From assembly GCA_921293015.1 (NCBI GenBank), contig OV121086.1, positions 45,153,402 through 45,217,401 on the forward strand: a DNA stretch of 64,000 nt. The letters run 5' to 3'. Under the pieces are notes generated by a model. It worked only from the letters and a program-made list of their open reading frames with translations. It was not told the origin of the DNA and made no database searches. The position numbers and the translations under genes are program-made. This document shows positions 39,901 to 49,614 of this stretch, one piece after another; position 1 is the first letter of the stretch; each line of letters begins with the position of its first letter. The DNA is from Phorcus lineatus. Its lineage: Eukaryota > Mollusca > Gastropoda > Trochida > Trochidae.

Positions 39901-40980
39901 GATAACTTTGGCACTGAATAAAACCAAAAATGCCCAAACTTACTCTTACTGATAAGAAATGGGATTATACATAGTCACTGGCAGAGAAACTCCTTATTCA
40001 GTGTTTTCTTCCAATGCAGAAAATATGGATGAAGCCTTATATGTTTAGAAAAATATGATAACAAAAAAGTATTTCTTGTTCATCCCTACTAACCTTTATG
40101 ACCTCAACTCTCCTGGGTTAAATGGATCTTTGTACCACTGTTATTTCAAGATGTTGTAAACAGGTGCTTGCTCAGGTCTCATTGACTTGATTCCCCCCAC
40201 TTCTGTTGATTGGCACAATCAATGCTTTTGGCTGGTTGGTAGATCTGCCTAGGCTACCAATGGTTTTGAATGGTTTGCTGTCATGTCTATGTTATAAAAC
40301 ATAATTTTCTCTCATAAAATTCTTCCTTAAAATCATTTGTTATCAACAAATGAAAAAGTTGTTGATAAGATATGTCTGTAATGCTTCAACTTCTAAATGC
40401 CTTCTTAAAAATTTGCAGTTTTTTTTATCTTTCTTTGAGAATAGTTTAATTATTTTCCACATACAGGGTCAAAAGTTATTGCTAGAAAGGTATGTGATAC
40501 TGTGCAAGCCAAGTTAACATCAATATTGTATGAAGAAACAGCCTCTACCCAGCTGCTTGTCATTGATCCATAGCACTGGGCAATACGAACCGTAATCTCC
40601 TAGACATACAGATATAGTCAATATCATACACTGCTTATTAATATGTGATTCTAGTGTGATTGGCTGTGTGAATGATGTTAATACTGGCATGTTGGTGAAT
40701 ATTGCTCATGTACCACTCACATCAAAGCAGTTCCGAATATTATTTTTGATGTTTGTTTGATAGAACTGTATGAAGGCAGACATGCTTTACAGGAGTTCTA
40801 TATATCATATTGATATGGAAACCATCATTTACTTACTGTCGTCAGGCAATGATGTTGAGATTGTAAAGATATCCCAATGACCATGATACTCTTTTTTAAA
40901 TAAAAAAATTACAACGTGCTATAAGTGCCAAAAAGATACTTTTCTAAGAATTATCAAGTCATCACTGAGAATTTTAAGAT

Positions 40981-41015
<35 letters not shown>

Positions 41016-44000
41016 TTGTAGGTGATATATCTCTGTAAATGACATTAATGATAAAATTAATTTAATGAGACAAGTATGTGGATAAGCAAACAAATACATA
41101 AGTGTAATTTTTGTAGAGCAATAATCTTGCCTACACATTGTCATAAAATGAAGAAAAATAAATCCTAGCTACATATCAGTTCAATGGTAGCTGTTGAACA
41201 ATACAAGACTGATCTGTTTACCATTATTAATTACATATAAACATGTGGAGACAGTTTCTAGTAAACAAAGTTGATGGTATGACAGAGAATAATTTTGGCC
41301 TGCAAAATTATTCGAAGTTATTCTATCATAGCATGCAAAGCAATTGTGTCTCCTGTCAATGTATGCAGACCGATCCTTGAGAGGCTCTTAGCATGACAGT
41401 TGTATCTGGGTGTTGACAGATTGATTGCTGTATGATTATGTGCTTGTGATGTGGCAGTTAATATCTCTTTGATTAGGGCTGAGTTCTACTGCGAGGTTTT
41501 GTGCTCTTGTCCTGGGGAGAGAAGAACACCTGTCAACTGACTAAGGCTCTTGAGATTGAAGATTGTAGTTTGAGTGTGTGTCATTAGTGTTCAGCATATT
41601 TAGTTTTGTCAACCTTATATATTCTGTAATAGATTTGTCTAAGTTTGACTTATTTTGTTGTTATGGAAGAGGTTTTTGTAAACAAATAAATTAGTATTTG
41701 GCTGATTAATTATTGCACATCATTTCAGCTGGCTTATGAAATTACATCTCCCCTCGCAAAATGAAAATGGAATCTTCTGTTACCTCTCTTGCGGCAGATC
41801 AGCAAAAAACAAAATATGAGATCGAAAAAACTGGCGAGCCAATGACAGAAACTTGCCAAATTGCCATCAATAGAGTCTCTTGGCCAATATCATTTTAAAA
41901 CAGTCTTAACTCGGCAGTATGAATTATTTTACAAGAAATAAATGACCATTTTGGGTTGTACAAATTTATTGAATCTGTTGTTATTTAGTCAAAGGTTGTT
42001 AGTTGACGATCTTCAAGTTCCTTCTGCTCAAGGGCTTGTGCTACCTAATGAAGGAAGAAAATTGTTTCACCTGATGGAGTGAACACAAAGCAATTGACTG
42101 TAGTTACTGTGTTGTATGATGTTTAAGCATCGTTTTGACGGAGCGAGTCGTCAACCTGATTAGTGTTCACCTGATGCAGGGAGGGAGGGGAGGTTTCTTT
42201 CTACTGTTGTTAGGTCTGCAGGAATGTCGTCCCATGCTGGAGTTGATGTTAATGCCTGCAAACATGTGTCTAGACATGTCAAATTGCTTTATGGGATTTT
42301 TTGTGAAATACTTGCATCTACACTTTAAGTGGGATTCATCTCAACAAGTGAGGTAACTGCACAGCCACGCTTAAAGCTATTGTAGTAGGTGTGCTGCTGC
42401 TGACATAGTTTTATTGTTTTTACACACGTAAGATTGTGATTGAGCTAAGCATTTGACATATTAATTTATAAACGAACAGGTTTGGATCATGTTTTTATCA
42501 TTTTATCAACCAATAACCATTTTATAACCAGTGGTATTGCTTTCACAGGTTACTGCTCTCTAAGAATACTGAAGATCTTTGCTGTTTCTAAGAGCCTACA
42601 CTGACCATCATCTATAAAGCAATTATTGATATCATGCTTATCTCCCTTTGTTCTTGGTTTATCCACAATATACATGGTACAGCCAATACTATGATGAGAT
42701 ACCTAGAGCCTGGTGGTCTTGCCTGAGTTCCAGGTCATTTGCACTTGCTGTACACTGGTAATAGTGCTTGATGAAGAAGCCATTGTTTATTCATGAACTC
42801 TCACCAGACCGCATGTTTGGTCAGGTTTAGCAAACAGTACCAGCCAATCTGTACTAATCAGCTTGTTACAGGAATGATTGGTGTAGCAGGAATAGAATTT
42901 GGAAACTTTATGGAAATGCTTAGGAGTATCTGGGTCAATGGAGAAAACAGCGAGAAAATGTCACCATTGGCAGTTATTCTGAGTATCAGAAATAATGTCA
43001 TTCATGATTGAAGAAGAAAATCCAAAAGCTGTTGATAGACTAGGGAAATGCCAATATTATGCCCAACTTTCAAAGGGAAGAAACATTTCCAGTATAATGG
43101 CAACATCTTAATACTTTGAAAATCACAGGTAAACGTATTAATTGTGTTTGATAACTATTGCCTGTCCTCATACATTGTTCCCTTTGTATAAACTTATATT
43201 AGATTGAAATAATTGAACTCTGTTAATAAAATGAATATTCCAGAATTTGAGTCTTGAAATCAACATTGCATTAATCAAAGCACTTTTAGTGCAAAATCCT
43301 GTAGGATATAAAATTCCAAGAAGCTTAAAAAGCGATTGAAGTTTCCAAAATAAATTGCAACTATTCTTGAAATAAATCATTTAGAGTTTGAGTAAGAAAT
43401 ATCACATTAGCCTGAAGTGGATCGTAGGAGGTAAATTGACTGAAGCAAGCGGCGCTTTGGAGAAACGTCTGAATCCTTGGGAATCAATATGTGATACGGT
43501 CTCTTAGGACATAAGCAGGGAATACTGGCGCTTGAGTGATGGGAGATAATCCAATACAGAGGGCAGAGGTTATGCATCGCCTTAACGATTTTCAAATGGA
43601 TATTGTCAAGAGATTAGATTACCATAACTTAGATGCAGGTTTTGTTTTGCATTACAAAGTTTGGATGTTTGAGGATAATTCTATAAATTTCTGTTAAATG
43701 TATACCTTTAGTTAGCTTGTATTGCCCATGGCTAGGAACAGGTTAATGTTGCTGAGTAATAGTATTGGTTTGCATAACAAACTTTGTGCTTAATTGATGG
43801 AAGATTCAAATTTGCCAGTTGTTGGTTAAACCAATACAGTATCTCTAGACAATGCTTAAGCCTTAAGAATGCTTAGTTTTGCTTTTCATTACCTTAACTT
43901 TATTTAAAGCCAAAATAAAAACTAAATCACAGGATTAAACAAACTAAAAAATCAGATAAAGTGTCTATTATTAACAAAACAAACTCCATAATAATGAAAA

Positions 44001-47000
44001 TATTCATCTTATGCATATTTCATCCCAGTTTATTCAGTGTAAAATATGCTGATGAGAATAGAAATGGGAATTCTCCTGAGAAAACCTCTAACATTGGGAG
44101 GCTTTTAGCATTGTAATGAATGGGATATATGGTGGTTATGAAAGCAAGCACCCAGTCACCGGCTCTGTGAGGTATGTGCAAATCTGCCATAAAGCCTTGT
44201 TCTCTCTGTATGTGGAATCAATATTTGGGAAGAGGATTCCTGGATTGGCTGTTGTTGGCACTGATTCTAAGTCCTGCTGAGCAATGGGTATATGTGGGGG
44301 ATCGGAGGAGAGGGGTGAAAGAAGAGGAGACTTGATGGGAATAGTTGAAGTGAAAGGAGAGAAAATGGGATGGAGGAAAGGAGAAATCTGGGAGATGGAT
44401 ATTTATGGATCATTTGGGGGATGAATATATATATAGTTTGGTTGAAATGGAAATATGTTTGATTAAGAAAAGTGAGAGTTTTATAAGGTTAATGCAGTGA
44501 AGAGGAGATGATTTGGTTAGAATTTTTTTTTCGAATTTGAAATTTGGGGAAGAGCTGTCAAATTTGGGAGGAGGGGTAGATTATGTAGGTATAGTGTGTT
44601 TCAGAAATTCTCCAAACACAATATGGGTATGAATGGAGTGAAATATGGAAAGGAATTGAATATGACTATATTTGTAATCACAAATATTGATACAATGATC
44701 TGAACATAATTCTTTCTTGGAAATTTATGAGTTAAAAAAAGGTTTATTGATTAGAAGAATAAAGCATAAGGAAATAGGAGCTAGGGGTTGAATAAGAGTA
44801 ATGTAACGAGTCAAAAGGACAATGGTTTGGTGGTATTCAAAAAGTTCTGAGAGTAAAGGACGTGAGCGGGAGAGAAGGGCAGGCACGGGGTGCTGTAGAG
44901 TGAAGAGAAATCAAAGAGAAGGGAGGGATTGAGTAGAGCAAGAGGGAATTAAGGAGAGGGGGAGTTCTTGATGTATGTCGACATGGGTAGTTAGCTGCAG
45001 CAACCTCTGCCAAAAGTCTTCTTTCTACTACCTTTGAATGGTGGAGTCTTTAATGTGTTCAAGGAAATTCCTCTCAGTATGTAATCTACTCTCACTGAAG
45101 TGAATGTGTACTGTCAGATGTAGGCAGTTAGACAACTACTCTTATTATTGAATCACTGATGTAGTCTACGGTTATCTTGTTGAAGAATTTAACATATTCT
45201 TTTTTCTTTAAGCAAAGTTTGTTAATATCAAACCTTCAATTGTATATTCTTACTAATTTACTATAAAATCTTCAAATCATCATTGGTGCATAGTTCTATT
45301 ATTTAATATTGAGGTCCAAAAATTTATTTGTCTGTCACTATTCTTATAAGTCACTTAAGAAAGTATTTATAAAAATGATGTGGAGTTCAGCAATTCAGTT
45401 TAAACTAAGCTGTTAAGTTAAATATTTTATAACCATTATTTCTTTATGATATCATCATATATCCCATATGTTAATCAACCATGCACTAACTCAACAAGTT
45501 AGATGGAATATCATTGAGGTAATGGTAATTCAATGTTCCAGGGAGGTCAGGTTTACATCATGATGATAGATTGCACACTAGGTACTGTCAAGGATACATG
45601 TGATAACAATTAACTAAAGTTTAATCAACTGTAGTGCTAATTATGACATTATTCAATATCTAGCCAAGTATACCAACCAATATCAAACTGAGTCTTAACC
45701 CCTCATCTCTGTGTTGCAGGCGCTGAGCAAACACCAGATCACATACAAGAAGCACCATGAGAGTGGCATCCACCATGAGGAGGCGTTTCTACAGGAGACT
45801 GTCACGCGGGAGGAGGGATACCGCCAGTCCATCAACGAGTTGGAGGCAGAACTCAAGTCTTGCAAGCAGACCCTGGACCGTCTTGCCCTGGAGAACAAGA
45901 CTCTCTCCAACCAGTCCACTGAGTGTCAGACCACTGTGGAGTCCCTGGAAGCTATGCGAAACCAACTCAGACACGAGATCCGTGAGTACAAGATACGGGA
46001 GAACCGCAACCTGACAGACTATGCGGAGTTGGAGGATGAGAATATCACGTTGCAGAAGACTGTTTCTCAACTGAAGCAGAGTCAGGTGGAGTTTGAGGGG
46101 ATGAAGCATGAGACTAAACGTCTGCAGGAGGAGACAGAGGACCTCAACATGCAGCTGGAGGAAACAAGGAATTTGAAGAAGATCATTGAGAAGAATTTGG
46201 AAGAGGCTTTGAATTCACTGCAGCAAGAACGAGAACAGAAGCATGCCCTGAAGAAGGAGCTGGATCAGCGGATTAACCAGGAGTCCATGTTCAACCTTAG
46301 CAACCTGGCCCACTTTGGAGGTCTCAGTGATGGCCTGAAACTGACAAACAGCATGCATTCTGAGTCTCAGGACTCAGGAGCAGAGGAGGATGGAGAGGTT
46401 CATGATCACCCTGCTCTCAAGAGGATAGAGGCTGACTTTGCAAAGAATGAGGGAAGTCCTTCACCCACCAAGCCAAGACCTGGTGTTGTGAATGACATTC
46501 TGAGTGAGATTCAGGTGACTGAGGTGCGGAAACTGGAGCAACTCCTTGAACAGAGTGAGTCTGAGAAGATGGAGATCCAAAAGGCTCTTGATGAGGCTCA
46601 GAAGCTCATTGAAGACACCCAGCGGGATCTGATGGAGCAGAAAGAGAGAGCAGATCAACTCAAGGAACATATCAGTGCTGTGGCAAACATCAAGATGATG
46701 CAGGCTAGCACAGACTCCATCAGAGACCCTGAATTGGAGGATGAAATTGCGAATGAAACTGATCCAGACAAGCGGGCAGTGCTCATGTTGAAGAAGAACT
46801 TGACCCAGAATGAGAAGAAATACACCACAGCCTTGACAGAGATAAGTGCCCTTCAAGCTGAGATCAGCAAGCTGCAAGAGAAGAACCACCATGGAGACCC
46901 TGACATCAGTGCTGCCCTCTCAGAGCTGCAGATGAAGTGCATGCAGTACGAGGAGAACATCAAGGACCTCGAGAAGGACCTCAAGGCCATGACCTCCATT

Positions 47001-47957
47001 GCTGGAGATGCCCATGGAAGTCTGAGCACAACTCAGGATGACCTGATCAAGGTGACAGAAGACCTTGCAACCCTGTACCACTTGGTGTGTGAGGTGAGCA
47101 AAGAGACTCCAAGCCGAGTGATGCTTGACCATGCTAAGGGAACATCCTCAATGCAGCAGAACATGAGCCGAGAGAGCAGTGAGGAGCCTGAGGAGAAGAA
47201 CGGGAAGGAGAACGGAGAGGCGACACCCAAGAGGAGACGACCTCGTAAGAAGGAGGCCATGGTTAATGGCGATGTCAAAGGAGACCCTACCTCATGTACG
47301 AGACTGTCGGAGACTATCGTAGACCAGGTTAAATACCTGAAGAATGCTGTAGACCACCTCGTCGACAATATGCCAAGTCAGCAACAACAAGATGGAACAG
47401 AAAACGCTGATATCCAAGAGATGCAAGAACAGGTGGTGAAACTGAAGGCCATGCTATCCACAAAACGCGAGCAGATCGCAACTCTCAGGAGTGTTCTCAA
47501 AGCAAACAAGTCCACTGCCGAGGTGGCGCTCGCAAACCTTAAACAGAAGTATGAGAATGAGAAGGTGATTGTGACAGAGACAATGATGAAGCTGAGGAAC
47601 GAGTTGAAGGCCTTGAAGGAGGATGCTGCAACGTTCGCTTCATTACGTGCAATGTTCGCTCAGAGATGTGACGAGTATGTCACGCAATTGGACGAGCAGC
47701 AGAGGCAACTCGCTGCGGCAGAGGAGGAGAAGAAAACTTTGAACTCCTTGTTACGTATGGCAATACAGCAAAAGCTGGCACTTACTCAGAGACTTGAAGA
47801 CCTAGAGTTTGATCGTGAGCGCAGGAATATGACTAGCAGGCGCCAGGGCCGCAGCAAAATGGGGACACCCAAAGTAAGTCACAACTACAATCCCAGTGAA
47901 GAGTATGGTCAAAACCGAAGAGCGTACCAAAACTTCAGGAGAGATCGTGACTATTAG
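18729..47957 (+). CDS. BICD: Bicaudal-D dynein adaptor
   Basis: BICD proteins are coiled-coil adaptors that join dynein-dynactin through the N-terminus to cargo such as Rab6 vesicles through the C-terminus. Two coding exons, 18729-18944 and 45720-47957, join in phase 0 (donor gtgagt, acceptor gttgcag) to give 817 residues, within the family's usual 780-860. The start ATG has a good context (A at -3). The CC1 box [12 protein letters not shown] at residues 35-46 includes the AAxxG motif that binds dynein light intermediate chain. Long heptad coiled coils follow (about 75-270 and 325-520), broken by an acidic Ser-rich linker near 290-325 and a basic linker with [10 protein letters not shown] near 577-587. 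The cargo-binding coiled coil, about 645-785, is almost identical to the family: [15 protein letters not shown]-like [49 protein letters not shown] and [20 protein letters not shown]. The last 27 residues follow an internal donor (47874) and may be isoform-specific. Vertebrate genes split this region over several exons; here it is one. Confidence 0.95.
21808..21969 (-). pseudogene. Remnant exon of an unidentified (transposon-carried?) gene
   Basis: On the minus strand an acceptor (agtttttcag) precedes 53 open codons ending TGA. The sequence includes [20 protein letters not shown] and [15 protein letters not shown], which is much more protein-like than chance AT-rich ORFs. I have an impression, from memory only, of similar segments in uncharacterised proteins encoded by animal CACTA-like elements, but cannot name a family. 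It lies centrally in the CACTG element and is probably a decayed or captured exon. Confidence 0.4.
22217..22370 (-). pseudogene. Candidate upstream exon inside the CACTG element
   Basis: An open minus-strand frame with residues such as [18 protein letters not shown] and [12 protein letters not shown] ends at a GT donor (gag before gtattt). It is phase-compatible with the acceptor before the 21969-21808 exon, leaving a 247-bp intron. Upstream the frame runs into the TGTTCA repeat array and then a stop, so the 5' end is unclear. Speculative. Confidence 0.3.
22373..23350. repeat. Tandem duplication of about 480 bp inside the CACTG element
   Basis: Two units share caaaagcag, cggtgttcaagcc, gggcaaactaattaccac, gttgttaaaaaagaatgaac, ttattagccccttgaaataa and the terminal tggtgttcagcaattttaca. 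The anchor caaaagcag occurs at 22381 and 22859, a period of 478. Unit 1 ends acactg rather than acagtg, as though a former element terminus had become internal. Confidence 0.85.
24647..24810. repeat. Long foldback (palindromic MITE or hairpin)
   Basis: Left arm 24647-24720 and right arm 24736-24810 are near-complementary over about 75 bp (aagaaataggaaattt, ggatttacaacttcttta and gtagattctaaca blocks are all mirrored), with a loop of about 15 bp. A transcript of BICD intron 1 could fold here into a long hairpin. Confidence 0.85.
26041..26067. repeat. Homopolymer block T11-G13
   Basis: GGG, then eleven T, then thirteen G. A slippage-prone run, also a likely place for sequencing error. Confidence 0.9.
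32047..32105. repeat. Short tandem duplication, 24-bp unit
   Basis: Unit tatcatttctaaagggacaa plus tttt, about 2.4 copies, within BICD intron 1. Confidence 0.8.
35046..35639. mobile_element. Nested hAT-like MITE
   Basis: Ends cagtgtttccg and cggaaacactg with subterminal repeats of the ttgtccggtaaataccggtc and gtcggacatgatgtccg type in both orientations. CAGTGTTTCC-type ends are usual for hAT elements, which make 8-bp target duplications. The flanks accccctt and cccctttc are similar but not identical, perhaps because they lie in a C run. About 594 bp, no transposase. Confidence 0.7.
36645..37185. repeat. Three tandem units of about 170 bp
   Basis: Units share tataaaattgtc (36676, 36845, about 37015), aaacagtaaagtatgtaata, attattaaagtaa, cattattttgacaacg and tcgtggcttccggtttgcat. 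Divergence of about 10 percent between units suggests an old expansion within the surrounding transposon. Confidence 0.85.
40984..41012. repeat. TA dinucleotide microsatellite
   Basis: About 14 AT dinucleotides in BICD intron 1. Confidence 0.95.
44285..44960 (+). repeat. Purine-rich (GA-rich) strand-asymmetric tract
   Basis: The plus strand is dominated by G and A (for example gaggagaggggtgaaagaag and gagaagggagggattgag), unlike the AT-rich intron around it, ending about 760 bp before the BICD exon 2 acceptor. It may be a decayed GA satellite. Confidence 0.5.
45720..47957 (+). CDS. BICD: BICD coding exon 2 (745 codons)
   Basis: Residues 73-817, from ALSKHQ to the TAG stop. GC content is clearly above that of flanking introns and the coiled coil is uninterrupted. 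An internal donor (aaa before gtaagt at 47874) follows SKMGTPK, exactly where the conserved domain ends, so transcripts may either read through to [13 protein letters not shown]...RDRDY or splice to a downstream 3' exon. Confidence 0.93.
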   Translation, partial: ALSKHQITYKKHHESGIHHEEAFLQETVTREEGYRQSINELEAELKSCKQTLDRLALENKTLSNQSTECQTTVESLEAMRNQLRHEIREYKIRENRNLTDYAELEDENITLQKTVSQLKQSQVEFEGMKHETKRLQEETEDLNMQLEETRNLKKIIEKNLEEALNSLQQEREQKHALKKELDQRINQESMFNLSNLAHFGGLSDGLKLTNSMHSESQDSGAEEDGEVHDHPALKRIEADFAKNEGSPSPTKPRPGVVNDILSEIQVTEVRKLEQLLEQSESEKMEIQKALDEAQKLIEDTQRDLMEQKERADQLKEHISAVANIKMMQASTDSIRDPELEDEIANETDPDKRAVLMLKKNLTQNEKKYTTALTEISALQAEISKLQEKNHHGDPDISAALSELQMKCMQYEENIKDLEKDLKAMTSIAGDAHGSLSTTQDDLIKVTEDLATLYHLVCEVSKETPSRVMLDHAKGTSSMQQNMSRESSEEPEEKNGKENGEATPKRRRPRKKEAMVNGDVKGDPTSCTRLSETIVDQVKYLKNAVDHLVDNMPSQQQQDGTENADIQEMQEQVVKLKAMLSTKREQIATLRSVLKANKSTAEVALANLKQKYENEKVIVTETMMKLRNELKALKEDAATFASLRAMFAQRCDEYVTQLDEQQRQLAAAEEEKKTLNSLLRMAIQQKLALTQRLEDLEFDRERRNMTSRRQGRSKMGTPKVSHNYNPSEEYGQNRRAYQNFRRDRDY

Positions 47958-49497
47958 AGTAGGGAGTTGGTTGTGGCTGCCCAGGTGAGGGTAAGTCCAA
48001 ATTACAGACAGATAGCACATTTCCAGTTATGGCCTGTTGCATCATGGGATTGGGGATACGTCTCATTCTCATCCTTCTAGACCGATAGCGTAGGTAGACG
48101 TGTCTTGACTACATAGGCGTTCTGCAATCTTTCTAAACCTGACAAACTATTCGTAACACAAATCCAGCTCCTTCCAAGCTCTTTACTAAATTGGAAACAA
48201 ACCTCTACACAAATTTCCATTCATTATTTTCAAAATAGATAAAACATATGGCTACTAAAAATTTCAAATGAAATCAGCCCTAAATTTTCCTACAAATCTG
48301 CTATCATAGAACTTCATATAGAATTCCATCTAAAATTTTAAATAAAACAGTTGATCAATCAAACTCTGCCCCAGATTTGAAGTGCACTTGCCAAAAATTA
48401 AGATCATAGTCAGTATTTTATTTTTGAATTTTAAAATATTTTTCTGAAGTTTACTTGCTTGATTATGGCAGTGGTGGAATAATCTGACACAAAGTCTGGA
48501 TGAAGTTGATAGTTGAAGGTAGGCTGAATCTGAATGAAGTTTTGGTATTGAGTTTGTTCCGTGCATTGTGGACTATCTGTGTTTGACATGCCATCCTTGA
48601 AAGACATTGTGGAAGGGTGATTCTTGACTTTGCCCATGAATAAAGCAAATCAAATTATTTCTAAAAATATAAACAGAAAAATACTTGGCAATTTCGGCAC
48701 CTCAAATTGTCAAATTTCAATTTTGATTTTTAAGACGCTCAAATTTTTGCTGATGATATAACAGTTTGAAAGTGTTAAGATTTCAGATTGAGTTAATCAT
48801 TGGCCTCCTTCCCTTTGTCTTGAATCAAGGTTCTTTGTGACTGTTTTCGGATGTGATTTACCCAGAATTCTGATGTTTTGAAGCAACATGGATACTGAAT
48901 ATGTTCTTTATCTAACATGGCCAAGGTGTTCATGTTGCCACGAGTCAAAGGTTCAATTCAAGAATTCATTGCCATTTTGGTTGACCAACCGAAAGTGTCT
49001 TGAATGGTCATTCTAATACTAATTCCTGGACAATCAAGTTCTTGGCAATAAATGTTTTAAATGGACACATTCATATCTTCAAAATTTTCATATGTGATAA
49101 TCATATTCTTGTTGCCATATGTTAATAAATCATGGATTGATCACAGACATACAGGAATGGTAAGTAACCATGGTAACCATAAAAGGAGAAAAGTTTCATG
49201 TTTCATGTATTAAATATAAAACTTTGAATTTTGCAGGGTTTAAACAGTAAGCGTCTGATCCCAACAGGTTTTTACATTGCTTTTTTGCATGTTCATGCTT
49301 AAGTCTGTGCAAACCTTTCTCAGCACCTGTATCCTCTGTGAACTAGCTTGAAACTGAGTTGTTATTTTCTATAATCTCCAGTGGTCAACTTTTTTTTACA
49401 TTTAGCCTGCAGACTACGGCAGGGTTAATCTTCATCCGGCAGTGATAAAGTTAATCTTTGGCCTGCAGGGACAAGGTTAACCTTCAACCTGACCAGG

Positions 49498-49614
49498 GGG
49501 CCCGTTGCACAAAACAACTTAACACTAAGGTTAACCTTAGTGCCATCATTTAACAATGCACTAAGGCTACCTTAGTGACATAAGGTCACCTTAGTGTTTT
49601 GTGCAACGGGACCC
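49498..49614. mobile_element. Small foldback MITE with GGGCCCGTTGCACAAAAC ends
   Basis: 117 bp with ends gggcccgttgcacaaaac and gttttgtgcaacgggaccc, and inner mirrored copies of cactaaggt/accttagtg, so nearly the whole element is palindromic. I recall such CCCGTTGCACAAAA ends from short repeats scattered through many marine invertebrate genomes. Confidence 0.8.

Larger units (their letters stand above)
18945..45719 (+). other. BICD intron 1 (26.8 kb)
   Basis: Very long first intron. No nested gene is supported; ORFs in it are 60-117 codons with no recognisable domains. It holds two multi-kilobase transposon insertions (20928-23350 and 34994-37326), a foldback (24647-24810), microsatellites and a purine-rich tract before the acceptor. 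A few GC-richer islands without repeats (about 29025-29400 and 38270-38640) could be regulatory or old repeat remnants; I cannot tell. Confidence 0.85.

Noticed and set aside
45789-47368. Minus-strand Leu-rich ORFs of 70-143 codons opposite BICD exon 2
   Set aside because: Shadows of the highly biased Glu/Gln/Leu/Lys coiled-coil codons on the coding strand.
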